Assembly (NCBI RefSeq): GCF_000708285.2
Contig: NZ_JAUG01000009.1
Location: forward strand, 1 to 64,000
Length of the DNA stretch: 64,000 bases
Direction: 5' to 3'
Source: Pedobacter borealis DSM 19626
GTDB taxonomy: Bacteria > Bacteroidota > Bacteroidia > Sphingobacteriales > Sphingobacteriaceae
The notes under the pieces are model-generated. The model did not search any database, was not told the origin of the DNA, and saw only the letters and a program-made list of their open reading frames with translations. Positions within the stretch are counted from its first letter, which is position 1; each line of letters opens with the position of its first letter. The position numbers were made by a program, and so were the translations under genes. This document shows, piece by piece, positions 52,651 through 61,118 of the stretch.

Positions 52651-54984
52651 ATGCTAACGCAAAATCTGGGCTATCCGCGAATAGGTAGCCAAAGGGAATT
52701 AAAGAAAATCTGCGAAAATTACTGGGCAGATAAAACTGGGTACAAAAATGTACTTCAGGTGGGAAAAAACATTCGCCACGAAAACTGGAACCTTCAAAAA
52801 GAAGCTGGAATTGATATCATTCCTTCGAACGACTTTTCTTTTTACGATCATGTGCTCGATCATTCTTTAACTTTTGGGGCCATCCCGAAAAGGTACAACG
52901 AAGTGATCCTGAAAAAAGGAAATTCAGAGCTTGATCTCTATTTTGCCATGGCAAGAGGTTATCAAAAAGAGGGATTGGATGTGGTAGCGATGGAAATGAC
53001 TAAATGGTTCGATACCAATTACCATTATATCGTTCCCGAGTTTTACAAAGACCAGCCTTTTAAACTTTTTTCTACCAAAATTATCGATGAGTTTTACGAG
53101 GCAAAACAATTGGGCATTACTACAAAACCTGTTTTAATCGGCCCTGCATCTTACCTTTTATTAGGAAAAGAAAAAGAAGCTGGTTTCGAAAAAATCGATC
53201 TGATCAAAAATCTCCTTCCGGTTTACATCGAGATTTTATCCCGATTAGATGCTTTGGATGTAGAATATGTTCAGTTTGATGAGCCCTTTCTGACTTTAGA
53301 CCTTACCGAAAAAGACAAGAAGGCTTACGAATATGTTTATAAAGAGATCAGAAAGGCTTTTCCAAGGTTAAAAATTGTTTTGGCCACCTATTTCGAAGGC
53401 TTGGGTAATAATTTAGCACTAACTACTTCATTGCCGGTAAATGTTCTACATATCGATCTGGTACGTGCTGAGGGTCAATTAGCAGATGTTTTAGCTTCAT
53501 TAAATGAAGATACCATTCTTTCGTTAGGTTTGGTAGACGGAAGAAACATCTGGAAAAATGATTTCGAGAAATCTGTTTCAATCATTAATCAAGCTGTAGA
53601 AAAAAGAGGCTTGGATAAAGTGTGGGTCGCCCCGTCTTGTTCCCTGATCCACTCACCGGTTGATTTAGACAATGAAACCAATGCACAAAACCTTTCAGCC
53701 GAAATTAAACAGTGGCTGGCTTACGCGAAACAAAAAATTGCAGAGGTAGCTACCTTAAAAAAACTGATCACCAACGAAAGCCCTGCATCTACCCTGCAAA
53801 AACTTGAGGAAAATAAGATCGCAATTGCTAACCGTAAAATTTCTAAAATCATCCACAATCCTGAAGTTAAACAACGAGTTTTAGGATTAAAAGAGCAGGA
53901 TGCAGAACGTTTAAGTCCATTTTCGAGCCGAAAAATTAAACAACAGGAACTCAATCTGCCAAGTTACACCACTACAACCATCGGATCGTTTCCGCAAACG
54001 GCAGAGGTAAGAAGCTGGAGGGCCAAGCTTAAAAATGGAACTTTTACCGTTGAAGAATATGATGATCTCATTGCGAAAGAAACTGCAAAAGCCGTAAACT
54101 GGCAAGAAGAAATCGATCTGGATGTTCTGGTTCATGGCGAATTTGAGCGTAATGATATGGTTGAATACTTTGGTGAGCAGTTAGATGGTTTCGCTTTCTC
54201 TAAAAATGGCTGGGTTCAGAGTTATGGCTCGCGCTGCGTAAAACCGCCTATTATTTTTGGTGATGTTTCACGCCCAAAACCCATGACCGTAAAGTGGACT
54301 GCCTATGCGCAGTCGCTTACCTCGAAATACATGAAAGGTATGTTAACAGGGCCGGTAACCATTTTACAATGGTCGTTTGTACGTAATGATCAACCGCGAT
54401 CAGAAACCTGCACTCAAATTGCCCTGGCTATCCGCGATGAGGTTTGTGACCTGGAAAATGCAGGAATAAAAATCATTCAGATTGATGAGCCAGCCATTAG
54501 AGAAGGTTTACCATTACGCAAAGCTGATTGGCAAACTTACCTGAACTGGGCGGTTAAAGCCTTTAAAATTTCGGCAAGTGGCGTGAAAGACGATACGCAG
54601 ATCCACACGCACATGTGTTACTCGGAGTTTAACGATATCATCCAAAACATTGCCGATATGGATGCCGATGTAATCACGATCGAAACTTCACGTTCGCAGA
54701 TGGAGTTATTAGACGCATTTGCCGATTTTAAATATCCAAACGAAATTGGTCCGGGGGTATACGATATTCACTCTCCAAGGGTTCCGAAGAGGGAAGAAAT
54801 GGTTCAGCTACTCAAAAAAGCAAAGGCCGTTATTCCCTCCGAACAACTCTGGGTAAACCCCGATTGTGGTTTAAAAACCCGCGGCTGGGACGAAACCAAA
54901 AAAGCTTTAATAGAAATGGTAGAAGCCGCTAAAGAAATGCGTAAAGCCGAAGAGGTACTTGCTGCAGATCTTCAGGTGAATTAA
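52651..54984 (+). CDS. metE: cobalamin-independent methionine synthase MetE
   Basis: 777 residues, full length. MetE makes methionine from homocysteine and methyl-tetrahydropteroyl-glutamate without B12. The catalytic zinc site is complete: His654 and Cys656 (HTHMC), Glu678 (ITIETS) and Cys739 (NPDCGLKTRGW), each shifted by 13 from E. coli numbering. The N-terminal half begins TQNLGYPRIGSQRELK. The B12 riboswitch ahead of it implies the organism can import or make B12 and then uses a B12-dependent MetH encoded elsewhere. Confidence 0.98.
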   Translation: MLTQNLGYPRIGSQRELKKICENYWADKTGYKNVLQVGKNIRHENWNLQKEAGIDIIPSNDFSFYDHVLDHSLTFGAIPKRYNEVILKKGNSELDLYFAMARGYQKEGLDVVAMEMTKWFDTNYHYIVPEFYKDQPFKLFSTKIIDEFYEAKQLGITTKPVLIGPASYLLLGKEKEAGFEKIDLIKNLLPVYIEILSRLDALDVEYVQFDEPFLTLDLTEKDKKAYEYVYKEIRKAFPRLKIVLATYFEGLGNNLALTTSLPVNVLHIDLVRAEGQLADVLASLNEDTILSLGLVDGRNIWKNDFEKSVSIINQAVEKRGLDKVWVAPSCSLIHSPVDLDNETNAQNLSAEIKQWLAYAKQKIAEVATLKKLITNESPASTLQKLEENKIAIANRKISKIIHNPEVKQRVLGLKEQDAERLSPFSSRKIKQQELNLPSYTTTTIGSFPQTAEVRSWRAKLKNGTFTVEEYDDLIAKETAKAVNWQEEIDLDVLVHGEFERNDMVEYFGEQLDGFAFSKNGWVQSYGSRCVKPPIIFGDVSRPKPMTVKWTAYAQSLTSKYMKGMLTGPVTILQWSFVRNDQPRSETCTQIALAIRDEVCDLENAGIKIIQIDEPAIREGLPLRKADWQTYLNWAVKAFKISASGVKDDTQIHTHMCYSEFNDIIQNIADMDADVITIETSRSQMELLDAFADFKYPNEIGPGVYDIHSPRVPKREEMVQLLKKAKAVIPSEQLWVNPDCGLKTRGWDETKKALIEMVEAAKEMRKAEEVLAADLQVN

Positions 54985-55052
54985 TTCAATTTTGCCAGGG
55001 GATAGGAGAGCACAGATTTTTTGCTAAACCCTGTCATCCTGGCCAACTTTTT

Positions 55053-55101
55053 ACTTTGGCAATTTTCTACTAAAACAGCTGGAAAGTTGCCAAAGTTTTT
55101 T
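55053..55101 (+). terminator. terminator after metE
   Basis: The arms ACTTTGGCAA / TTGCCAAAGT enclose a 24-base loop and are followed by TTTTT. Confidence 0.75.
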
Positions 55102-55121
55102 ACAGAACCTATATTTAACCC

Positions 55122-55511
55122 ATGACGACCCTAGAAGAAAGAATAGAAAACTCTAAAACCAGCATTTTTAAAGCCGTTTTCCCAAATACAACAAACCATT
55201 ACGATACCCTTTTCGGCGGAACAGCCATGCATTTAATGGACGAGGTTGCTTTTATTACTGCAACCCGCTTTAGTCGTCAGATTATGGTTACCGTAAGCAG
55301 CGACAGGATAGATTTTAAAAAACCAATCCCAGCAGGTACAATCGTAGAGCTTATCGGCAAAGTGAACCATGTGGGTAATACCAGTTTAAAGGTTAATGTT
55401 GAAATTTATATCGAGCAGATGTATGCCGAAGGAAGGGAATTGGCCGTTCATGGCGATTTTACTTTTGTGGCGATCGATGAAAATAAAAAGCCGGTTCAGG
55501 TGATTAAATAA
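55122..55511 (+). CDS. acyl-CoA thioesterase (YciA-like hotdog fold)
   Basis: 129 residues, a single hotdog domain. Seen are NHYDTLFGGTAMHLMDEVAFI near 22-42 (with the Asp/Asn catalytic region), and RIDFKKPIPAGTIVELIGKV near 64-83. Such enzymes release free CoA from acyl-CoAs. A box-like TATATTTA at 55110-55117 ends four bases before the ATG. The methyltransferase gene follows. Confidence 0.9.
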   Translation: MTTLEERIENSKTSIFKAVFPNTTNHYDTLFGGTAMHLMDEVAFITATRFSRQIMVTVSSDRIDFKKPIPAGTIVELIGKVNHVGNTSLKVNVEIYIEQMYAEGRELAVHGDFTFVAIDENKKPVQVIK

Positions 55512-55561
55512 TCTTATAAGCTTTCGCCAAAAAGATGTAAAAATCATAATGCCTAAATCTT

Positions 55562-55569
55562 TAAATTTG
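55562..55569 (+). promoter_or_regulatory. -7 box TAAATTTG before the methyltransferase start
   Basis: An exact TAnnTTTG box ending three bases before the ATG at 55573. It lies inside the extended frame from 55549, favouring the later start. Confidence 0.5.
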
Positions 55570-55572
55570 ATT

Positions 55573-56238
55573 ATGGAACAGCAACTTTCTGAGGAAGACT
55601 TAAAAAATATTGCCAGGCAATTGGGTTGTCCTGAAGGCGAACACGGCATTAAAACAGGTGAAATGATGCATGCCAATAATATCGGCATGACTACTTCTGC
55701 AATTGAGGCATTAAACCTTCAAAGCGATGAAACTATTTTAGAAATCGGCCATGGAAACGGGGGGCATATTGCTCAACTCTTATCACAAGCCGAAAACCTC
55801 CATTATTTTGGTGCCGATATTTCTGCAACCATTATTGCCGAGGCTGAAAAGATCAATCAGGATTTCATAACAAAAGGAAAGGTTCACTTTCAACTAACAG
55901 ATGGCCTTACATTGCCTTTTGATGATGATCAGTTCGATAAAATTTTTACGGTAAATACGATTTATTTTTGGACAAATCCAAGCGGATACCTTAACGAAAT
56001 TAAGCGAACACTAAAACCTGACGGCACTTTGGCTGTATGTTTTGCTGATAAAAATTTCATGAAAAATCTCCCGTTTACGCCCTATGGTTTTACACTTTAT
56101 GAAATAGAAAATGCAATGCGATTACTAGAAGAAACCGGTTTTACAATTAAAGATTCCATTAAAAAATTAGAGCGAATTCAAAGTAAAACAGGTGAGCAGG
56201 TAGAAAGAGAATATTACGTTGTAACGGCTACTGCTTAA
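55573..56238 (+). CDS. class I SAM-dependent methyltransferase
   Basis: 221 residues from the ATG at 55573 (MEQQLSEEDL); a start at 55549 adds eight residues that cover a promoter box. Motif I LEIGHGNGG is near 61-69, then a FGADI acidic strand end near 86-90, and the LPFDDDQFDKIFTVNTIYFW segment near 114-133 (split by the catalytic loop). The substrate is unknown. It follows the thioesterase gene but with its own box. Confidence 0.85.
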   Translation: MEQQLSEEDLKNIARQLGCPEGEHGIKTGEMMHANNIGMTTSAIEALNLQSDETILEIGHGNGGHIAQLLSQAENLHYFGADISATIIAEAEKINQDFITKGKVHFQLTDGLTLPFDDDQFDKIFTVNTIYFWTNPSGYLNEIKRTLKPDGTLAVCFADKNFMKNLPFTPYGFTLYEIENAMRLLEETGFTIKDSIKKLERIQSKTGEQVEREYYVVTATA

Positions 56239-56251
56239 GAAACAACATCAT

Positions 56252-56301
56252 AATCCTCGTTTGCAAACGAGGATTGACGAGGCTAGCGATTGTATCGCTA
56301 G
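56252..56301. repeat. palindromes between methyltransferase and cdsA
   Basis: A perfect 24-bp palindrome (56252-56275, half-site AATCCTCGTTTG) is followed by a second inverted pair CTAGCGAT / ATCGCTAG (56283-56301). It lies between convergent genes and may act as terminator or dispersed repeat. Confidence 0.75.
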
Positions 56302-56336
56302 TAGCATAACCACATTTGTGTCTTTCTAGTAAAATC

Positions 56337-57146
56337 TTAATACAAAATCAGATACAGATAGGCATAAACCACTGGGGCAGAAAGCAACAAGCCATCAAAA
56401 CGATCTAACAAACCACCATGCCCTGGTAATAAACCACCACTATCTTTCGTATCCAAACTGCGCTTAAGCATCGATTCTACTAAATCGCCCAGTGTACCAA
56501 AGCTTGCAATTAATATGGCCATACCGATCCAAACCCAAGCTGGACTTTCGGTAAACAGAAATGATAAGCCAAAAGCAACCAAAACGCTGGTAAGCATCCC
56601 TCCGAAAAATCCTTCCCAGCTTTTCTTTGGCGAGTGGCGCTCGAACAACTTACGTTTACCGTATTTTACACCAAAAAGGTAAGCGCCTGTATCATTTGCC
56701 CAAAGCATCAGTAAAAATGCCAGCGGAAGATGAAAGTTATATTCGTTCCAGTTTTTCAAAAAGCCCAGGGCATGAAAAAAACAGAAAGGGATGGTTACAT
56801 AAACAAAGCCAACAAAAGTGTACGATATGTTGGCGAATGGAATTTTGTTCTTTTTGTATAACTCCGTAATAAAAACCGAGAAAATTAGCGGGATACAAAG
56901 CAACAGGTACTTCACATCGTATTTGAGGTAGTGTAAGCCTGCGGCCATTAAAAACACTAATGAGCCAGCTGCCAAACCGATATTTCGGTGTGGCCTGATG
57001 CCAGAATTTTTAATCAGCTTGTAAAATTCGAACAAAGCCAAAACACTTAAAACAAGATAAAAGATGGTAAAAGTATAGCTCCCCAGAAGGATAGAGCCAA
57101 GCATTACAATGGTAAAAAAGAAAGCGGTTATTGCCCTGGTTTTCAT
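56337..57146 (-). CDS. cdsA: phosphatidate cytidylyltransferase CdsA
   Basis: 269 residues with about eight membrane helices. CdsA makes CDP-diacylglycerol, the precursor of all membrane phospholipids, at the inner membrane; psd at 15172 acts later in the same pathway. The family signature lies near the C-terminus: SMLKRSLDTKDSGG followed by LPGHGGLLDRFDGL. It ends a minus-strand row with the DUF2007 and CPBP protease genes upstream. Confidence 0.95.
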   Translation of the reverse strand: MKTRAITAFFFTIVMLGSILLGSYTFTIFYLVLSVLALFEFYKLIKNSGIRPHRNIGLAAGSLVFLMAAGLHYLKYDVKYLLLCIPLIFSVFITELYKKNKIPFANISYTFVGFVYVTIPFCFFHALGFLKNWNEYNFHLPLAFLLMLWANDTGAYLFGVKYGKRKLFERHSPKKSWEGFFGGMLTSVLVAFGLSFLFTESPAWVWIGMAILIASFGTLGDLVESMLKRSLDTKDSGGLLPGHGGLLDRFDGLLLSAPVVYAYLYLILY

Positions 57147-57189
57147 TTAAGGTAAGCGGTAAAGGGTGTAAGGTTTAAGGTCATTATCA

Positions 57190-57396
57190 CTATTCAATTT
57201 CGTTTTCAACGATGTATTCTATGGCTTTATCGAAATCTACCTTATTCACCAAAACATTTATTTCGCCAATATTATATGCCGAGAGCTGTTTATTTATCGT
57301 TACTGCCGGAATTCCGGCTTCTGTTAATCCCTGTTTTAATACCTCGGCCGCAAAGGCATCGCTGGTGGTATATACTTTAACCCAATTTTCGCTCAC
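57190..57396 (-). CDS. DUF2007 small protein
   Basis: 68 residues matching the DUF2007/putative signal-transducing protein fold: WVKVYTTSDAFAAEVLKQGL at 5-24, then EAGIPAVTINKQLSAY. The family is of unknown function. It overlaps the end of the CPBP protease gene by 20 bases, so it is probably cotranscribed with it. Confidence 0.85.
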   Translation of the reverse strand: MSENWVKVYTTSDAFAAEVLKQGLTEAGIPAVTINKQLSAYNIGEINVLVNKVDFDKAIEYIVENEIE

Positions 57397-58303
57397 GTGT
57401 TGCGCTATCTTTAAAAATTTTGAACAAAGCTATGGTAATTATTGCACTAATTAAATAGCCATACCATGGAAAACCGATCGGTTCATCCGCTTTATCAAGT
57501 GGCATATGGTGTTTTTGCATATAAAAAGCTGCACAAACCGCATAGGCATTGTTTATGAAGTGCGCCAGCATAGCATACCAGATGCTTCCACTGTAATAAT
57601 ACAGGTAACCAAAACCTGCACCCAACAACATGCGTGGTACAAAACCATAGAACTGCACATGGATGGCACTGAAAATTATGGCCGATAACCAAATAGCTAG
57701 ATGTGGATTTTCAAAAGCCCTATTTAACGATCGTTGCACACCTCCACGGAACATTAATTCTTCGCCAATTGCAGGTAAAACTGCAATAATAATCAGATTT
57801 GCTATAAAATCAAGATTACTACGAACCGTAACCAGTTTAAGAGTAATCCCCATTGTTGCATTTTCTTTTTCCTTCATCCACTTCTCTATACCTTTCAGAA
57901 AATCAGGTAACACCATTTTTTGGTTCCAGAGCATTGTCCATTCCATGAAAGGCATACTTACAAGCATAATGATTAATACAAGAATGATTAATACAGACCT
58001 CGTATTTTTAAAACCATAAAAATCGCTTACCTTTTTATGTTCTGTTAATGCTAGGACAATAGCCGGCACAGCCATCATTCCTATAGAGGTTCCAAGAGCT
58101 TGAAAAATCTTAAAGGCACTTATATTTGCATCTGTGATCTGCCCTCCCATGACTTCTCCTGCAGTATTTACCCCATAAAAAACAGCAATTATTACTAAAG
58201 ACAATGTAATAAATACGATTGTACCAATAACTGCGTAAAATAAAAGTAAAAGTAATTGTAAGAAAGGATTGATTTCCTCCTTGTTAGGTGTTACAAAATT
58301 CAT
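57377..58303 (-). CDS. CPBP-family intramembrane metalloprotease
   Basis: 308 residues with about eight membrane segments. The CPBP (CAAX-protease/bacteriocin-processing) motifs are EE..R at Glu181, Glu182 and Arg186 (GEELMFRG), His215 (SAIHVQFYG) and His248 (LAHFINN). Prokaryotic members are linked to peptide processing or self-immunity, but the substrate here is unknown. It lies upstream of the DUF2007 gene and is divergent from dus. Confidence 0.92.
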   Translation of the reverse strand: MNFVTPNKEEINPFLQLLLLLFYAVIGTIVFITLSLVIIAVFYGVNTAGEVMGGQITDANISAFKIFQALGTSIGMMAVPAIVLALTEHKKVSDFYGFKNTRSVLIILVLIIMLVSMPFMEWTMLWNQKMVLPDFLKGIEKWMKEKENATMGITLKLVTVRSNLDFIANLIIIAVLPAIGEELMFRGGVQRSLNRAFENPHLAIWLSAIIFSAIHVQFYGFVPRMLLGAGFGYLYYYSGSIWYAMLAHFINNAYAVCAAFYMQKHHMPLDKADEPIGFPWYGYLISAIITIALFKIFKDSATRERKLG

Positions 58304-58309
58304 TATTTG

Positions 58310-58317
58310 TACCTTTG
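58310..58317 (+). promoter_or_regulatory. -7 box TACCTTTG before dus
   Basis: An exact TAnnTTTG box 29 bases before the ATG at 58347, a normal leader length for comparison with the near-leaderless genes. Confidence 0.55.
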
Positions 58318-58346
58318 TATGTTTTATTAATCGTTGAAGATAGAAA

Positions 58347-59354
58347 ATGTCTGTTAAGATAGGAAATATAGATTTAGGTGAGTTCCCGTTATTACTGGCT
58401 CCAATGGAGGATGTGAGCGATCCGCCGTTCCGTTATGTATGCAAAAAAAACGGGGCCGATATGATGTACACCGAATTTATTTCTTCGGAAGGTTTGATCC
58501 GCGATGCTGCAAAAAGCAGGCAAAAGCTTGACATTTTTGAATACGAAAGGCCAATTGGCATCCAGATTTTTGGTGGCGATATCGATCATATGCGTGAAGC
58601 CTCAGAAATTGCTTCTGCAGCAGGACCCGATCTGGTTGACATCAATTATGGCTGTCCGGTTAAAAACGTTGTGTGTAAAGGCGCAGGCTCTAGTCTTTTA
58701 CAGGATATTGATAAAATGGTAAAAATGACCGAAGCCGTAGTTAAAGCTTCACATTTGCCCGTTACCGTTAAAACCCGCCTTGGTTGGGATGATAACACCA
58801 AAAATGTTTACGAAGTGGCCGAGCGGCTTCAGGATGTAGGCATTCAGGCACTTACCATTCACGGCAGAACAAGAGCGCAGTTATATAAAGGCGAGGCCGA
58901 TTGGTCACTTATCCGGGAGATTAAACGCAATCCACGCATCAAAATACCGATTTTTGGTAACGGCGATGTAGATAGTCCTGAAAAAGCAGCGGCATGGCGT
59001 ATGGAATATGAGATAGACGGCATTATGATTGGCCGTGCCGCAATCGGTTATCCATGGATTTTCCGCGAGGTAAAACACTTTTTTAAAACAGGCGAACACC
59101 TTGCCGGACCAACTATTGAAGAACGTATTGAAGTTTGCCGTACACATTTAGATAAATCGTTAGAATGGAAAGGCCCTAAAACCGGAATTTTCGAAATGCG
59201 CCGCCATTATGCAAACTATTTTAAAGGCCTGCCAGATTTTAAACCTTACCGCATGCGTTTGGTGGCCGAGCCAGATATCAACAACATTTACAGTATTTTA
59301 GAAGAAGTGGCAGAAAAATTTGCCGACTATGATGCCACTAAAGTACTGGCTTGA
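58347..59354 (+). CDS. tRNA-dihydrouridine synthase (DusB-like)
   Basis: 335 residues, an FMN enzyme reducing specific tRNA uridines. The family start LAPMEDVSDPPFR is at 17-29, catalytic Cys103 in NYGCPVKNV, KTRLGWD near 142-148, and GNGDVDSPEKA and MIGRAAIGYPWIF near 223-240. The closest subgroup appears to be DusB-like, but substrate position is not readable from sequence. It is followed by apaG after 36 bases on the same strand. Confidence 0.95.
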   Translation: MSVKIGNIDLGEFPLLLAPMEDVSDPPFRYVCKKNGADMMYTEFISSEGLIRDAAKSRQKLDIFEYERPIGIQIFGGDIDHMREASEIASAAGPDLVDINYGCPVKNVVCKGAGSSLLQDIDKMVKMTEAVVKASHLPVTVKTRLGWDDNTKNVYEVAERLQDVGIQALTIHGRTRAQLYKGEADWSLIREIKRNPRIKIPIFGNGDVDSPEKAAAWRMEYEIDGIMIGRAAIGYPWIFREVKHFFKTGEHLAGPTIEERIEVCRTHLDKSLEWKGPKTGIFEMRRHYANYFKGLPDFKPYRMRLVAEPDINNIYSILEEVAEKFADYDATKVLA

Positions 59355-59390
59355 TTTTTGAAAGGTTTTTTTATACATTCGTAAATCATC

Positions 59391-59777
59391 ATGGTTACAG
59401 CTATTACAGACGGGGTTAAGGTTTCGGTAGAAACAGTGTACCAGCCAGAATATTCAAATCCGGCCAACGAGCATTATATGTTCGCTTATCGCGTAGAAAT
59501 TTCTAATCTTTCTGATTATGCTGTTCAATTAATGCGCCGCCAGTGGTTTATCTTCGATTCTAACAGTAGCCGAAGAGAGGTAGAGGGTGAGGGTGTTGTT
59601 GGTTTACAGCCCATTATTCAACCTGGCGAAACACATGTATATGTTTCAGGCTGTAATCTAAAAACCGATATGGGCAGCATGAAGGGTGCGTACTTAATGA
59701 AACGTGATATAGATGGATCTGAATTCGAGGTTGATATTCCAGAATTTCAGTTAATCGCTCCTTATAAACTGAACTAA
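59391..59777 (+). CDS. apaG: ApaG (DUF525) protein
   Basis: 128 residues of an immunoglobulin-like fold. Typical blocks are FAYRVEISNLSDYAVQLMRRQW near 31-52 (split at the turn), then VEGEGVVGLQPIIQPGETHVYVSG near 65-88. ApaG is linked to Co2+/Mg2+ efflux in enterics, but the biochemical role is unknown. It follows the dus gene on the same strand, perhaps cotranscribed. Confidence 0.93.
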   Translation: MVTAITDGVKVSVETVYQPEYSNPANEHYMFAYRVEISNLSDYAVQLMRRQWFIFDSNSSRREVEGEGVVGLQPIIQPGETHVYVSGCNLKTDMGSMKGAYLMKRDIDGSEFEVDIPEFQLIAPYKLN

Positions 59778-59802
59778 TCCTACTAATATTAAATCTCTAG
59801 TG

Positions 59803-59899
59803 TCGTCACCCTGACCTGTAGCGCAGCGGAAAGCTACGCAGTAAATTTATTTCAGGGTCTATCTTTCAGTAAAGATGCTGAAATAAATTCAGCATGACG
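59803..59899. repeat. palindromic repeat with internal insertion
   Basis: It begins GTCGTCACCCTGA and ends AGATGCTGAAATAAATTCAGCATGACG. The left arm is split by about 30 extra bases (59815-59842) that contain GTAGCGCAGCGGAAAGCTACGC, itself a hairpin. Same family as 9867 and 39724. Confidence 0.75.
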
Positions 59900-59991
59900 T
59901 GCGCGTGAGAGAAGAAGCTAAAAACCTATCAACTTAGCTTATTAAATTATATGTAGGTAGAAATCAATTTCAGCATTTTATTTTAATGTTA

Positions 59992-60204
59992 GCCCTGCTT
60001 TTTGTTTCAAGTCCTCGCTGCCGCTGTGGGCTTTTCACGTCAACCAGGTTTAACCGCAGTTTTGCTGCAACGATTAAAGGTTTATCAGCATGATGCCTAC
60101 AAATTTTTGCGCACCCTGCAACCCAAAATAGTACAACTAGCTTAGCCACCTAAACCTGATTGATGTGAAGCCCGATTCTTCATCGGCGTAACAAAAAGCA
60201 GGGC
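59992..60204. repeat. 213-bp inverted-repeat element after apaG
   Basis: The ends GCCCTGCTTTTTGT (59992-60005) and ACAAAAAGCAGGGC (60191-60204) are perfectly complementary. A second nested pair links 60028-60052 with 60151-60173. No flanking target duplication is seen, and I find no gene in the apaG-to-peptidase stretch (59778-60339). Confidence 0.65.
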
Positions 60205-60283
60205 CGGAGCTTACCCATTTACCACAAAATTGCTTTCCAAAAAAACGCTCAATTATTTCTGTTGGAAAGAACAGTTCTATAAA

Positions 60284-60311
60284 CCAAAAACGGCCAGGAT
60301 TACCCGGCCGT
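60284..60311 (-). terminator. terminator after the zinc peptidase gene
   Basis: The stem ACGGCC / GGCCGT has inner GG/CC pairing and is followed on the minus strand by TTTTT. Confidence 0.7.
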
Positions 60312-60339
60312 TCTGTGTTTTTCATAATTAGATATCTCT

Positions 60340-61035
60340 TTAATCTCTGCTTCTTCCAAAAAGCATCGATGCGTAATACAATAAATTGGCTAATGCACCA
60401 ACAGCCGCTACCACATAAGTCATGGCTGCCCACCAAAGTGCATCCTTAGCCTGCGCATTTTCTTCTTGTGTTTGCATTACACCATTATTATTTTTTAGCC
60501 AGGCCAATGCGCGGTTACTGGCATCAAATTCGACCGGTAGGGTAATGATACTAAATATGGTTACCAGTGCTAAACCTACTACACCAATTGCCAAAACAAT
60601 TGGATTTCCGGTAAAGCCTATTAACAATACACCAATTAATAATACCCACTGTAAAAGATTAGATGATATACTTACCACCGGAACCATACTGCTTCTTAAA
60701 TTAAGCCAGTTATACGATTTCGCCTGTTGCACCGCATGACCACATTCGTGGGCCGCTACAGCCGCTGCAGCTACGCTTCGGCTATAATATACATCTGTAC
60801 TTAAATTAACGGTTTTATCTGATGGATTGTAATGATCTGTTAGTTGTCCTTCGGTACTCATCACCTTCACGTCGTATATCCCATTATCATGTAGCATTCT
60901 TTCTGCCACCTCTTTGCCCGATAAACCAGAGCTAAGTTGCATTTCGGCATACTTAGAAAACTTATTTCTAAATCGCCATTGTACAAACATGCTCAGCAAT
61001 AATACCGGGATGATTAATATTAAATAAACTCCCAT
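60340..61035 (-). CDS. membrane zinc metallopeptidase (YugP-like)
   Basis: 231 residues. An N-terminal helix (about 2-20), the zinc motif HECGH at 96-100 preceded by AAAAVAA, and membrane helices at about 112-160 and 200-224. It matches the Zn_peptidase_2/YugP family of unknown substrate. The start is the ATG at 61035 (MGVYLI). It stands alone and divergent from the FAD oxidoreductase gene. Confidence 0.88.
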   Translation of the reverse strand: MGVYLILIIPVLLLSMFVQWRFRNKFSKYAEMQLSSGLSGKEVAERMLHDNGIYDVKVMSTEGQLTDHYNPSDKTVNLSTDVYYSRSVAAAAVAAHECGHAVQQAKSYNWLNLRSSMVPVVSISSNLLQWVLLIGVLLIGFTGNPIVLAIGVVGLALVTIFSIITLPVEFDASNRALAWLKNNNGVMQTQEENAQAKDALWWAAMTYVVAAVGALANLLYYASMLFGRSRD

Positions 61036-61118
61036 TTTCTTCTGTATGTTTTTCGTTTAACATATATCAAAAAGCGTTCCCATATTATTTCACTGTTAAA
61101 AAATGATACATTTATACT

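Noticed and set aside
57377-58303. CPBP protease as the processing or immunity enzyme of the cysteine peptide
   Set aside because: The families make this thinkable, but the genes are 26 kb apart with no shared control signal seen, so no link is claimed.
60137-60436. 99-codon minus-strand frame near the zinc peptidase
   Set aside because: It lies in the 213-bp element and its downstream spacer and overlaps the true peptidase gene in another frame.
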